From contig JAACJQ010000101.1 of assembly GCA_016879935.1 (NCBI GenBank), forward strand, positions 17,678 to 81,677: 64,000 nt of DNA, in the 5' to 3' direction. Below, in pieces: positions 8,732 through 22,898 of the stretch. The position numbers were made by a program, and so were the translations under genes. Under the pieces are notes generated by a model. It had not been told where the DNA came from. It searched no databases and saw nothing but the letters and a program-made list of their open reading frames with translations. Each line of letters starts with the position of its first letter. Position 1 is the first letter of the stretch. Source of the stretch: Archangiaceae bacterium. Its GTDB lineage: Bacteria > Myxococcota > Myxococcia > Myxococcales > Myxococcaceae.

Positions 8732-10611
8732 GGCAGCACTTCGGTGATGTCCTTCGTGAGCTTGATGATCTCGCTCTTCTGCGCCGAGGTGAGCTTGCCG
8801 TTCTTGCGCAGCTTCTGAATCTGCCGAATGCGGTCGACCGCCGCGATGGCCTTCTTCACCTTGGGCGCGTTCGGGTCGAAGCCCGCGGCGGTCGCGACGG
8901 TGACGAGCTCTTCCTTCGACGGCAGATCGTTGAAGTCTTCGTCGGTCAGGTCGGCGTCGTCGATGGTCTCGTCGGGGTCGGGCTTCGGGTCGAGCTTGAG
9001 GCTGTCGTAGATCTCGTGGCCGTTGGGGTCGAGCTGCTCACCGTTCGCGGCGGGCGCGCTGCCCTTCGGCGGCACGGGAACCTTCAAGTCATCGAGGACC
9101 TTCTGGGCATCGACGACCGGCTGCTCCACCGCAGGCGGCTCATCCTTCTTCGACTGGAACGAGTCGGACATCGAGCCGATGCCCAGACACATGCAGCAGA
9201 GCCCGACGAGTCCACCGCCGATGATCGCCACCCACTTCAGCGTGCTCGAGCCGCTCGACGGAGCCTGTGGTGGTGGAGCCTGATACTGCGGCGCCATACC
9301 CACCGGTGACTGGTACTGCGATGCCATTCCCACCGGCGTCTGCTGCTGCGGTGTCTGCCCCGTCGGCCCCGGAACGACCCAGCCCTGCTGCTGCGCGGGC
9401 GTGACGGGCACGGAAGGAACGGGAACGTTCGACGCAGGCGCGGCCGGCGTCGGGTTCACCGGAGTTGGCTGAACGCGCGCGGGCTGAACGGGCTGAGGCG
9501 TGGGCTGCCTCGCAGCAGGAGGAGGCGGCGTCGAAGGCCTCGCCTCGGGCATCGGCGTGGCGCGTTGAGGCACCGCGGTCTTGCCCGTCAGCATCGAGTC
9601 GACCTCGAGCGGAGGCTGCGGCTTGTGCGCGCCCATCGTCGCCCGCGGCGGAATTGGCGTGTTGCCCGGCAGCGGCAGCCCCATCGCGCCGCGGAGCGCA
9701 TTGCCGAACTCCTTCGCCGAACCCCAGCGCTGCTCTTTCTCTTTCGCGAGCCCCACCATCACGGCGTCAGCCAGCGGCTTCGGCACGTTCGCGGCGACGA
9801 GGCTCAGGTGCGGCGGTTGCTCGGTGCGCACCTTCACGATCAGCCCGGCGTAGCTCTCGGCGTCGAGCGGCAGGCGGCCCGACAACAGCTCGTACATCAT
9901 CACCGCGACCGAGTAGACGTCGGCGCGGGCGTCGACCGAGCGTGCGTCGAAGAACTGCTCCGGCGCCATGTACGAGGGCGTGCCCATGGCGACGCCCGTC
10001 ATCGTCAGCCCGCTGCCGCCTTCGCTGTGCATCTTCGAGATGCCGAAATCGAGCAGCTTGACGAAGTCTTTGTCGGTGCCGCGGTCGTCGACCTTGCGCA
10101 CCACGAAGGCGTTCGCCGGCTTCATGTCGCGGTGAACGATGCCCTTCTTGTGCGCCGCCTCGAGGCCGTCGAGCACCTGCAGGCAGAGCAACACCACGCG
10201 CATCGGAGGCAGCGGCGCCTGCTGCACCGCCAGCTCCTTCAGGTCGACGCCTTCGAGCAGCTCGAGCGCCAGAAACGGCGTGCCGTCGGGGCCCTGCCCT
10301 GCGTCCAGCACGCGCACGATGTGATCGCTGCCCACTGCCGCTGCGGCGCGCGCCTCTCGAAGAAAGCGCTCCACCATCTGCGGGTCTGCGCCGAGCTGCG
10401 CCTTGAGCACCTTGAGCGCCACCACCGAGTCGGTGTGCACGTGCCTCGCTCGGAACACCGAGCCGAACCCACCGGCGCCGAGCAGGCTCTCGACCTGATA
10501 CCGATCGAGCCGCTGGCCGATGGGCCCGGGCTGCGTCATCGAGTCACCCGTGCGCGGGCAGTTCGGCGTGCCAGGCGGATGGGGCGAACCACAGTGCTGA
10601 CACGGCGTCAT
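8725..10611 (-). CDS. Hanks-type Ser/Thr protein kinase with N-terminal zinc ribbon and membrane anchor
   Basis: The 628-residue kinase begins with a CxxC-type zinc ribbon (CQHCGSPHPPGTPNC). The kinase domain (~37-300) has glycine loop GAGGFGS, Lys67 (VALKV), catalytic HRDMKPAN with Asp162, DFG (188-190) and APEQ. A long Pro/Gln/Thr-rich linker (~345-455) follows, then one membrane helix (~460-481, cysteine-rich) and a ~145-residue C-terminal part that would lie outside the membrane. This is the usual myxobacterial layout for a membrane kinase with an external sensor. ATG 10611 places the zinc ribbon at the N-terminus. The ligand and targets are unknown. Confidence 0.94.
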   Translation of the reverse strand: MTPCQHCGSPHPPGTPNCPRTGDSMTQPGPIGQRLDRYQVESLLGAGGFGSVFRARHVHTDSVVALKVLKAQLGADPQMVERFLREARAAAAVGSDHIVRVLDAGQGPDGTPFLALELLEGVDLKELAVQQAPLPPMRVVLLCLQVLDGLEAAHKKGIVHRDMKPANAFVVRKVDDRGTDKDFVKLLDFGISKMHSEGGSGLTMTGVAMGTPSYMAPEQFFDARSVDARADVYSVAVMMYELLSGRLPLDAESYAGLIVKVRTEQPPHLSLVAANVPKPLADAVMVGLAKEKEQRWGSAKEFGNALRGAMGLPLPGNTPIPPRATMGAHKPQPPLEVDSMLTGKTAVPQRATPMPEARPSTPPPPAARQPTPQPVQPARVQPTPVNPTPAAPASNVPVPSVPVTPAQQQGWVVPGPTGQTPQQQTPVGMASQYQSPVGMAPQYQAPPPQAPSSGSSTLKWVAIIGGGLVGLCCMCLGIGSMSDSFQSKKDEPPAVEQPVVDAQKVLDDLKVPVPPKGSAPAANGEQLDPNGHEIYDSLKLDPKPDPDETIDDADLTDEDFNDLPSKEELVTVATAAGFDPNAPKVKKAIAAVDRIRQIQKLRKNGKLTSAQKSEIIKLTKDITEVLPQ

Positions 10612-10758
10612 CGAAGCGTCCTTTGAGGTGTCAGGAATTTCCTCGCGGCGAACCGTACCGTGAGCCAACGCCGCTGGGTGCAAAATGGCTTTGGCCTCCT
10701 CGCGACGAACAAGGAACGCCTGCATTGCGCCCCGCTGGTGCTAAGCGCCGGAGCGATC

Positions 10759-12309
10759 ATGAGCGCAGCGGAGACACTGGCCCCCGAGACAGGCGCACCG
10801 ACGAGCCCTCCGTGGAAACTGCTCGCTGCGCTCGCTCTGCTGCCGCTGCTCGAGACCGTGTTCCGCATGGGCCGGCTGCACCCCGACGAGGTGTTCCAGT
10901 CGCTCGACCCGGCGATGAACCGCGCCTTCGGCTACGGCGTGCTCGCGTGGGAGTGGCAGGTCGGCCTTCGCAACTGGTTCGTTCCGGGCGTGTTCTCGTA
11001 CCTGCTCCGGGCCGCCGAGACGTTCGGCGTTCACGACGTGCAGGCACGGCGGTTCGTGCTCGCGTTGCCGCAGTTCGGGCTGCAGGTGGCGATGCTCGCG
11101 GCCGTGTGGAGACTGGCGGCGCGGCGAATCGGCCCGGTGCTCGCGCCGTGGGCGGTCGTCTTCATCGCGCTCAACCCGCTCGTCATCTTCTTCGGCTGCC
11201 GCGCGATGAGTGAGTCGTTCAGCGCAGCGTTTCTCGTCTGGGGCCTCGAGCGCCTCGACGCGAAAGAGTCGAACGAAGGCTGGAAGACGGCGTTCCTCGC
11301 GGGCGTGCTGCTCGGCTTCGCGCAGGTGACGCGCTACGGCTCGGCGGCCTTCATCGCGCCGACGCTGGTGTTCCTCGCGGCGACGAAGCGGTGGCGGGCG
11401 CTCGCGTTCTGCACGGCGGGCGGCGCATTGATCGCGCTCGGGCTGGGCGTGCTCGACTGGCAGACGTGGGGCACCCTGCCGAACGCGCGCTGGGGCGGCT
11501 GGTGGCACTCGTTCCAGGAGTACGTCGACTACAACCTCATTCAGGGCAAGTCGGCGAGCTTCGGCACGAGCCCCTGGTACTCGTACGTCACGCGGCTCTT
11601 CGCGCCCGTGGGCCTCGTCGGTCTGGCGCTCTGGCGCTGGAGCCGCGCGCGCGTGTGGCTCTTCGTGGTGCCGGCGCTCGTGTATTTCGTCTCGGTCAGC
11701 GCGACCCCGCACAAAGAAGATCGCTTCCTCTACCCGATGCTGGTGCTGCTCTGTGTCGCCGGCGCGCCCGCGATGGCCGAGCTCGCTGCCGCAGCCTTCG
11801 GTCGGCTCAGCGAAACACCCGCCACGTGGATGAAAGGGGCGCTCGGGAAAGCGCTCGTCGGGTTGGTGGTGCTCCTCACGCTCGCGCCGGCGGTTCCCGC
11901 GTTGATGCCGCTGGGCAGCGTTCCCGCATGGGCGCGAACCGGATTTCTGCCGGAGCGACCAGAGCTGTTCCGGCTCACCACCCGCGCGAGCCGCGAAGGC
12001 ACGGGCCTGGTGGTGATGAACGAAGGGCTGTGGGGTTCGGGGGGCTCGTTCTGGTTCAACGGCAGCAACCTGATGTTCCGCCCGCAGGAGCGCGGCGCGA
12101 CGGCCGATCACTGGTGGTGCACCTGCGACTTCCCCGAGGAGCAGTGCTTTCAGGCGGCGCGTCAGCTGCCAGCGCTGAACCGCATCATCCTCATGGCGCC
12201 GATCGAGCCCGATCGCTTCGCCCACGCGAAACAGCTCTTCGAGCAGGCCGGCTTCTCGTTGGCCGATCAAGACGGCGAAGGCTTCTATTTCGTGCGCGGG
12301 AAGATCTGA
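10759..12309 (+). CDS. GT22-type (PIG-B/ALG9-like) mannosyltransferase homologue
   Basis: The 516-residue polytopic protein matches the eukaryote-rich Glyco_transf_22 family. HPDEVFQSLD (41-50) corresponds to the GT-C catalytic first-loop acid motif, WEWQVGLRNWFVPG to the following conserved region, and HKEDRFLYP (318-326) to the diagnostic H-K-E-x-RF motif. Such enzymes use lipid-linked mannose (dolichyl- or polyprenyl-phosphate-mannose) to extend glycolipids. About ten hydrophobic segments precede a soluble C-terminal tail. ATG 10759 is chosen for GGAG five bases upstream. It is divergent from the kinase gene. The acceptor in this organism is unknown. Confidence 0.87.
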   Translation: MSAAETLAPETGAPTSPPWKLLAALALLPLLETVFRMGRLHPDEVFQSLDPAMNRAFGYGVLAWEWQVGLRNWFVPGVFSYLLRAAETFGVHDVQARRFVLALPQFGLQVAMLAAVWRLAARRIGPVLAPWAVVFIALNPLVIFFGCRAMSESFSAAFLVWGLERLDAKESNEGWKTAFLAGVLLGFAQVTRYGSAAFIAPTLVFLAATKRWRALAFCTAGGALIALGLGVLDWQTWGTLPNARWGGWWHSFQEYVDYNLIQGKSASFGTSPWYSYVTRLFAPVGLVGLALWRWSRARVWLFVVPALVYFVSVSATPHKEDRFLYPMLVLLCVAGAPAMAELAAAAFGRLSETPATWMKGALGKALVGLVVLLTLAPAVPALMPLGSVPAWARTGFLPERPELFRLTTRASREGTGLVVMNEGLWGSGGSFWFNGSNLMFRPQERGATADHWWCTCDFPEEQCFQAARQLPALNRIILMAPIEPDRFAHAKQLFEQAGFSLADQDGEGFYFVRGKI

Positions 12310-12320
12310 GCGCCAACGCA

Positions 12321-12350
12321 AAGAGCCGCTCCGTTTCGGGAGCGGCTCTT
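12321..12350. terminator. bidirectional intrinsic terminator
   Basis: AAGAGCCGCTCC (12321-12332) and GGAGCGGCTCTT (12339-12350) form a perfect 12-bp stem with a 6-base loop. It ends the GT22 gene on plus. On minus it follows the SRP RNA gene, with TTT after the stem, so it closes the serS/tRNA/tadA/SRP unit. Confidence 0.85.
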
Positions 12351-12371
12351 CAGTTCATTCGTTCAGCGAGG

Positions 12372-12460
12372 AGGACGGCCAGGACACACGCGAAGTAACG
12401 CTACCGTTGCTTCCTTCCGGACCTGGCGGGGTTCACGGCCCCGCGTTGCCCTGACCAGAA
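12372..12460 (-). ncRNA. ffs: signal recognition particle RNA (4.5S type)
   Basis: On the minus strand the invariant apical domain reads CCAGGTCCGGAAGGAAGCA. It lies within a long hairpin whose base pairs GGTCAGG (complement of 12450-12456) with CCTGGCC (complement of 12377-12383). This is the short bacterial SRP RNA lacking an Alu domain, which binds Ffh and targets nascent membrane proteins. The exact ends are estimated to within a few bases. It starts only ~22 bp after tRNA-Ser(GGA) and is followed by a terminator, so it is probably processed from a transcript shared with the tRNAs and tadA. Confidence 0.93.
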
Positions 12461-12482
12461 GTTGTTCGAGACACTCTACCAG

Positions 12483-12569
12483 CGGAGAGGGTGGGATTCG
12501 AACCCACGAAACCCTTTCAGATTTACACGCTTTCCAGGCGTGCGCCTTCGACCGCTCGGCCACCTCTCC
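12483..12569 (-). tRNA. tRNA-Ser(GGA)
   Basis: This is an 87-base class II tRNA with acceptor GGAGAGG/CCTCTCC and discriminator G, a long variable arm and a T-arm reading GGGTTCGAATCCC. The anticodon loop CTGGAAA gives anticodon GGA, reading UCC and UCU. CCA is not encoded. Confidence 0.96.
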
Positions 12570-12601
12570 AAGGCCCGGCGAATCAAAGCCGGTGGGACAT
12601 G

Positions 12602-12688
12602 CGGAGAGTTAAGGATTCGAACCTTAGATACCGTTACCGGTATGCCTGATTTCGAGTCAGGTGCCTTCGACCACTCGGCCAACTCTCC
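12602..12688 (-). tRNA. tRNA-Ser(CGA)
   Basis: This is an 87-base class II tRNA with acceptor GGAGAGT/ACTCTCC and discriminator G. The anticodon stem-loop CCTGACTCGAAATCAGG gives CGA, reading UCG. It has a long variable arm. It begins 5 bp after the tadA stop codon on the same strand. Confidence 0.96.
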
Positions 12689-12693
12689 AGTAC

Positions 12694-13170
12694 CTATTCA
12701 GTTGTCTTCTTCGCCTGCCGCAACGACTTGAAGAAGTCCTTCAGCACGACACTGCACTCGTTGCCAAGAACTCCGCTCGACACCTCGACCTGGTGGTTGT
12801 GACGGCTGTCACGAACCAGGTCGTACAGCGACCCGACGGCACCTGCTTTGGGGTCTGACGCGCCAAACACCAGCCGCCCCACCCTCGCCTGCACCATCGC
12901 GCCGGCGCACATCGCGCACGGTTCGAGCGTCACGTACACCGTCACGCCCAACAGTCGCCACGCGCCGACCGACTCGGCTGCACGCCTCATCGCGATCAGC
13001 TCTGCGTGAGAGAACGGGTCTCTGTCGATCTCCCGGCGATTCAGCCCGGTTCCGATCACCACGCCGTCTTTCACCGCGACGGCACCGACGGGAACTTCAC
13101 CGAGCGAGGCTGCTTCGTGCGCCAACTTCAGCGCCTGATGCATGAACTGCTCGTCGAGTTCGCTCGTCAT
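12694..13170 (-). CDS. tadA: tRNA-specific adenosine deaminase TadA
   Basis: The 158-residue protein has the length and motifs of TadA. The deaminase zinc site is His55-Ala-Glu57 (HAE) with Cys85 and Cys88 (PCAMC), plus the family signature EVPVGAVAV near the N-terminus. TadA converts A34 to inosine in tRNA-Arg(ACG), which is required to decode CGC and CGA. That substrate tRNA gene ends 20 bp upstream of this start codon, and tRNA-Ser(CGA) starts 5 bp after its stop, so enzyme and substrate are probably made from one transcript. Confidence 0.97.
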   Translation of the reverse strand: MTSELDEQFMHQALKLAHEAASLGEVPVGAVAVKDGVVIGTGLNRREIDRDPFSHAELIAMRRAAESVGAWRLLGVTVYVTLEPCAMCAGAMVQARVGRLVFGASDPKAGAVGSLYDLVRDSRHNHQVEVSSGVLGNECSVVLKDFFKSLRQAKKTTE

Positions 13171-13190
13171 CGCACTTGCGAGGCCTGATG

Positions 13191-13264
13191 CGCTCCCTGG
13201 AGGATTCGAACCTCCGGCCTTTGGATTCGTAGTCCAACGCTCTATCCAGCTGAGCTAAGGGAGC
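13191..13264 (-). tRNA. tRNA-Arg(ACG)
   Basis: This 74-base class I tRNA has acceptor GCTCCCT/AGGGAGC. The anticodon arm TTGGACTACGAATCCAA gives ACG. In bacteria A34 of this tRNA is the TadA substrate, and tadA is the next gene downstream. Confidence 0.96.
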
Positions 13265-13285
13265 TTTGCGACTTGCGACCTGGTG

Positions 13286-13372
13286 CGGAGAGAGAGGGAT
13301 TCGAACCCTCGATACCCTTACGAGTATACAGGTTTAGCAAACCTGCGCCTTCAGCCTCTCGGCCATCTCTCC
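13286..13372 (-). tRNA. tRNA-Ser(GCT)
   Basis: This is an 87-base class II tRNA with acceptor GGAGAGA/TCTCTCC and discriminator G. The anticodon arm CAGGTTTGCTAAACCTG gives GCT, reading AGC and AGU. It has a long variable arm. It lies 21 bp upstream of tRNA-Arg(ACG). Confidence 0.96.
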
Positions 13373-13433
13373 ACAACGAAAGCTGTCAAAGAACTGCACT
13401 CCGACTTCGACTTCGTGCTGCGACTGCACCCCA

Positions 13434-13520
13434 CGGAGCAGGAAGGATTCGAACCTTCGGAAGCCTTTCAGCTTCTGCGGTTTTCAAGACCGCTGCCTTC
13501 AGCCACTCGGCCACTGCTCC
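13434..13520 (-). tRNA. tRNA-Ser(TGA)
   Basis: This is an 87-base class II tRNA with acceptor GGAGCAG/CTGCTCC and discriminator G. The anticodon arm GCGGTCTTGAAAACCGC gives TGA, reading UCA and other UCN codons. It has a long variable arm. It is the first tRNA after serS, 126 bp downstream of that gene. Confidence 0.96.
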
Positions 13521-13646
13521 TGCTGACCGAACGCCTCGCCGGTACTGCATCCTGACTCCGGCGCCCTTCGCCCCTGACGAACTGCGCGTCGAGGGGCGCC
13601 CCTGCTATCGCAAGGCGTTTGGCGACGCAACGAGCTTTTGTTGGCT

Positions 13647-19296
<5,650 letters not shown>

Positions 19297-19469
19297 GGAG
19301 CTCCTTGTGGCGCAGACGCTCGCTTTTGCACCAAGCCGCGCGAGGTTACCCCGCGTCTCGCGTTGGCGGAACTTGCAGTATCGGTGTGCGACATCCAGTG
19401 GTGGCGCATGGCCGACCCCACGCTTCGCCGGGCTGGAAGTGGGAAGTGGCCGTGCTATGCGCGGCGCCG

Positions 19470-20189
19470 ATGTCTGCCGCCGACCCGCACCTGAGCGTCG
19501 TCATTCCGGTCTACAACGAAGAGGCCATCGTCGAGTCGGCGGGCCTCGAGCTCGCCAAAGGACTCAGCGAGCGCGGTTGGGACTACGAGATCATCTTCGC
19601 CGAGAACGGCTCCCGCGATCGCACGCCCGAGATCCTCGAGCGCATGACGAAGGAGCACCCTCGCCTGAAGTGGTTTCACAGCGAGACGCCCAACTACGGC
19701 TCCGCGCTCAAGGCCGGCATTCTCAAGGCACGCGGCGCGCTCGTGGTCTGCGACGAGATCGATCTCTGTGACCTCGTCTTCTACGACCAGGCCGTGCCGC
19801 GGCTCGAGCGTCGTGAGGCCGATCTCATCGTCGGCTCGAAGGCTGCGCGGGGCGCGAGCGATCGTCGGCCGATGGTGCGGCGGGTCGCGACGCGTGCACA
19901 CAACGGGCTGCTCCGCGTGGCGCTGGGCTTCAAGGGCACCGACACGCACGGCCTCAAGGCGTTTCGCCGCGAGAAGCTCTTGCCCGTCATCGACAAGTGC
20001 GTCGTCGACATGGACGTGTTCGCCTCGGAGTTCGTGGTGCGCGCGTGGCGTGAAGGCCTCGAGGTTCGCGAGATCCCCATTCAGTTGATGGAGAAGCGCC
20101 AGCCCTCGATTCACCTCTTCAAGCGCGTGCCCAACGTGCTCAAGCAGGTCGCGCGCCTCGTCTACGTGATCCGCGTTCGCGGGCAGTGA
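19470..20189 (+). CDS. family 2 glycosyltransferase
   Basis: The 239-residue GT2 protein begins with the nucleotide-sugar-binding strand LSVVIPVYNEE, followed by ENGSRDRT and an acidic CDEIDLCD segment in the DxD position. There are no membrane helices, unlike many dolichyl-phosphate-mannose synthases, but the size fits that group. ATG 19470 (MSAADPHLSVVIP) is preferred to the frame from 19305, which adds an unlikely leader. Its stop abuts the convergent gene's stop. Substrate and acceptor cannot be assigned. Confidence 0.9.
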   Translation: MSAADPHLSVVIPVYNEEAIVESAGLELAKGLSERGWDYEIIFAENGSRDRTPEILERMTKEHPRLKWFHSETPNYGSALKAGILKARGALVVCDEIDLCDLVFYDQAVPRLERREADLIVGSKAARGASDRRPMVRRVATRAHNGLLRVALGFKGTDTHGLKAFRREKLLPVIDKCVVDMDVFASEFVVRAWREGLEVREIPIQLMEKRQPSIHLFKRVPNVLKQVARLVYVIRVRGQ

Positions 20190-21023
20190 TCACGGCGTCG
20201 AGCGGAACGGGCCCTTCAGGTCTTCGGGCACCTCTCCGTCGAAGGTGAGCACTTCGCCGTGCCCCTTCTTCGACGGGTCGTTCGAGAACGTCGGCGAGAA
20301 CTTCTTCCCTCCGACTTCGAAGAGCAGCTTGCTGCCCTGCACGTCCCACTTGCCTTCGAGCGACTTCGGCTGCGCGCGCGCGGTGTCGTAGGGCTCGAAC
20401 GAGTAGCGGAAGGTGCCGTCGTAGTGCAGCGCGAGGAAGCGATCGGGCCCGCCCTCGTAGCCGGCGAACCAGGTGCCCATCAGCGCCTGCACGTTCTTGT
20501 CGTACTTGAGCTTGGTGGTGAGCCACTGGCCATTGAGCGCCTTGCCGTCCGAGACGAAGACGATGTCGGTGATGCAGACCGGCTGATCGGGATCTTCGGC
20601 GGGGAACTGATCACGAATCTCGAGCGAGAGGCGCGTGGTGGTGAAGGGCTTGTCGAAGACGATCAGCTGCTGACCGCGTTTGTCTTCGAGCGTCACCAGG
20701 TGCGTCTGTTTGCCGGCCGCGAACACCAGCTTGTGGGCGCGCGCGAACTCGCCCCAGGTGCTCTCGTTGAAGTTGTTGCCGGTGGTGATGCGCACCTCGT
20801 CGATCTTCGTCGGAGACGTGAAGCCGAAGGTGAGCAGCTCGTTGAGCGGGTCTGAGGTGGTGCTGCACCACGCAGTGCCGTCACGCGCGTCGAGCAGGTT
20901 GAGCGGCTGATACAGCGTGGGCCGTGTGTCTTTCTTGAAGTAGCCGGTCGCCTGCGCGAACCCGACTCCACCAGCGAAGGCGGGCGTCGAGAGCAGGCTG
21001 AGCACGAGGAGTGCGCGTCGCAT
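20190..21023 (-). CDS. exported protein with discoidin/NADase-type glycan-binding-like domain
   Basis: The 277-residue protein has a Sec signal peptide (MRRALLVLSLLSTPAFAGG). A ~130-residue domain follows, with YQPLNLLDARDGTAWCS and later ITDIVFVSDGK, characteristic of the discoidin-like NADase-type glycan-binding fold. The C-terminal ~110 residues (ALMGTWFAGYEGGPDRFLALHYDGTF and on) look like a small beta-barrel that reports on a baseline value, but I cannot name it. It is probably periplasmic or secreted. ATG 21023 is selected for its signal peptide. Confidence 0.82.
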   Translation of the reverse strand: MRRALLVLSLLSTPAFAGGVGFAQATGYFKKDTRPTLYQPLNLLDARDGTAWCSTTSDPLNELLTFGFTSPTKIDEVRITTGNNFNESTWGEFARAHKLVFAAGKQTHLVTLEDKRGQQLIVFDKPFTTTRLSLEIRDQFPAEDPDQPVCITDIVFVSDGKALNGQWLTTKLKYDKNVQALMGTWFAGYEGGPDRFLALHYDGTFRYSFEPYDTARAQPKSLEGKWDVQGSKLLFEVGGKKFSPTFSNDPSKKGHGEVLTFDGEVPEDLKGPFRSTP

Positions 21024-21116
21024 GGGGGCACTCTCTCGTTTTCGCACCCAAGGATCCACATCGCTGGAACACCGGCGTCGTTTGGGCTGTTCGGGCTTTG
21101 TGGCATGAGGCCGCGC

Positions 21117-22871
21117 ATGACTCAGGTTCGATCGTCGGTGGTGGCGGTGCTCCTCGCGAGTGTCGTCGCGTGCTCGAAGTGTGACGACAGCGCGACGGCG
21201 GTCGACGCCGGCCCGGTCGACGCAGGGCCGCAGCAGCTCACCGAGCTCGAGCCGAACGAGTCGGCCGAGAAGGCGTTGGTGATCGATCGCACGTCGGTCG
21301 TCGAGGCGACGATGGGCGCCGACCCGCAGAAGCCCGACGAAGACTGGTACGCGCTCAAAGCGGCCCTCCCCCGCACGGTCGATCTGCAGGTGAGCGCGCC
21401 CATGGGTGGCGACGTGGCGGTCGAGGTGATCGACGCGACGAAGACCGTGCTCGCATCGGTCAACGCCGCCGGCCCCGGCGCGGCCGAACGTGTGCCAAAC
21501 CTCGACGTGTCAGGCACGGTGTTGGTGCGGGTCGTCACCATGAAGAAGGGCGTGGGCGGCGCGTACACCCTGACCGCGATCTTTCGCGAACGGCAGCCTG
21601 GCTTCGAGCTCGAGCCCAACGATCGCCGCGTCGACGCCACGCAGGTGCAGCTCGGGCAGGCGGTCTCGGGCTTCATCGCGCACCCCGGTGACGTCGATCT
21701 CTTCCGCTTCGAATTGCCGACGCCTGCCGAAGAAGTGCCGGTCGCCGTGGAAGACGCCGGCGACGTGGACGCGGGCGAGCCCGTCGATGCAGGCATGCCT
21801 GTCGACGCTGGGGCGGGCCCCGAGCTCAAGACCGCGCTGCGCGTCGACGTGAGCGCCGTCGAAGGCGTGTCATTCGACCTGCAGCTGCTCACCGAGGCCG
21901 AGGCCGTGCTCTTTCAGGCGAAGTCGCGTGAGTCGTCGGGGCTCTCGCTCCGCAACGTCGGCGTGCGGCAGTCCGATCGCGTGCTGTACGTGGCGGTTCG
22001 CAGCGCTCCAGTGTCGGCGGCGAAAGACGCGAAGAAGGGCTTCAACGTCGACCGCTCGTACACGCTCACCGTGGTGCCCGAAGAAGCCGGAGCGACGGCT
22101 GAGTACGAGCCGAACGACGAGCTCGGCAAGGCCACCGATCTTCCGCCGAACAGTTACCGCGAAGGCTTCATCAACCCGCGTGGCGACACCGATCACTTCA
22201 AGCTCACCACCGACGGCCCGAGCATCGTTCGCGTGCAACTCGGTGGCGTCGAGAAGGTCGATCTGCAGCTCTCGGTCGTGCGGCCAGTCGAGGGCAAACC
22301 CGACGAGGTGATCCTCAAGGTGAACGAGGGCGGCACGAAGGAGCCGGAGCTGCTCAACAACGTTCGGTGCGACGGGGTGTGTTGGTTCCGCGTCGAGGGC
22401 GTCGCGCGCAAGGTCGACGGCAAGTGGGTGAAGGAAGACGAGAACCCCGATCAGGCCTACCGCCTCTCGAACACGGTCGTTCCCGATGACGGCACCGAGG
22501 AGCGCGAGCCCAACAACACACCCGACGCCGGCACCCCGCTCTCGTTCGGCAAGGCCGTGCGAGGCACGATCTACCCGAAGAAGGACCTCGACTACTTCGC
22601 GCTCGATCTTCGCGATCGTCAGGTGAAGACGCCGATCGCCGCGCAGCTGATCGGCGTGCTCAAGGTCGACGTCGGCCTGTACCTGCACCGCGTCGAAGAA
22701 GACGGGAAGCTGACGTTGGTGCAGACGAGCGACAGCGCGAAGGGCGACAAGCCCGAGTCGATTCGCTTCTCGGTCGAGCCCGGCCTCTACCTGTTCGAGG
22801 TGCGCGACGTGAAGAACCGCGAGTCGAACTTCCAGGACAGCTACCAGCTGACGGTGGACGAGGGCGACTGA
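21117..22871 (+). CDS. lipoprotein with DAG spacers and four PPC-like repeats
   Basis: The 584-residue protein has a lipoprotein signal (SVVAVLLASVVAC, lipobox VVAC) followed by a VDAGPVDAGP spacer. Four modules each begin with an ELEPNE/FELEPND/EYEPNDE/EREPNN motif and contain a GDxDxFxF-type motif. These are hallmarks of bacterial pre-peptidase C-terminal (PPC)-like beta-sandwich domains. A second DAG-rich insert lies in module two. PPC domains are usually extracellular accessory or binding modules, and no catalytic domain is present here. An in-frame ATG lies 12 bp upstream. It is likely anchored in the outer membrane. Confidence 0.86.
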   Translation: MTQVRSSVVAVLLASVVACSKCDDSATAVDAGPVDAGPQQLTELEPNESAEKALVIDRTSVVEATMGADPQKPDEDWYALKAALPRTVDLQVSAPMGGDVAVEVIDATKTVLASVNAAGPGAAERVPNLDVSGTVLVRVVTMKKGVGGAYTLTAIFRERQPGFELEPNDRRVDATQVQLGQAVSGFIAHPGDVDLFRFELPTPAEEVPVAVEDAGDVDAGEPVDAGMPVDAGAGPELKTALRVDVSAVEGVSFDLQLLTEAEAVLFQAKSRESSGLSLRNVGVRQSDRVLYVAVRSAPVSAAKDAKKGFNVDRSYTLTVVPEEAGATAEYEPNDELGKATDLPPNSYREGFINPRGDTDHFKLTTDGPSIVRVQLGGVEKVDLQLSVVRPVEGKPDEVILKVNEGGTKEPELLNNVRCDGVCWFRVEGVARKVDGKWVKEDENPDQAYRLSNTVVPDDGTEEREPNNTPDAGTPLSFGKAVRGTIYPKKDLDYFALDLRDRQVKTPIAAQLIGVLKVDVGLYLHRVEEDGKLTLVQTSDSAKGDKPESIRFSVEPGLYLFEVRDVKNRESNFQDSYQLTVDEGD

Positions 22872-22898
22872 GCCAGCGGCTTGGGTTACGAAGCGCCC

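Noticed and set aside
13592..13603. 12-bp palindrome AGGGGCGCCCCT as the terminator of serS
   Set aside because: It has no loop and no T-tract, so it is too weak to separate serS from the tRNAs.
19364..19377. TGGCGGAACTTGCA as a second sigma-54 promoter
   Set aside because: The GG to GC spacing is two bases too short.
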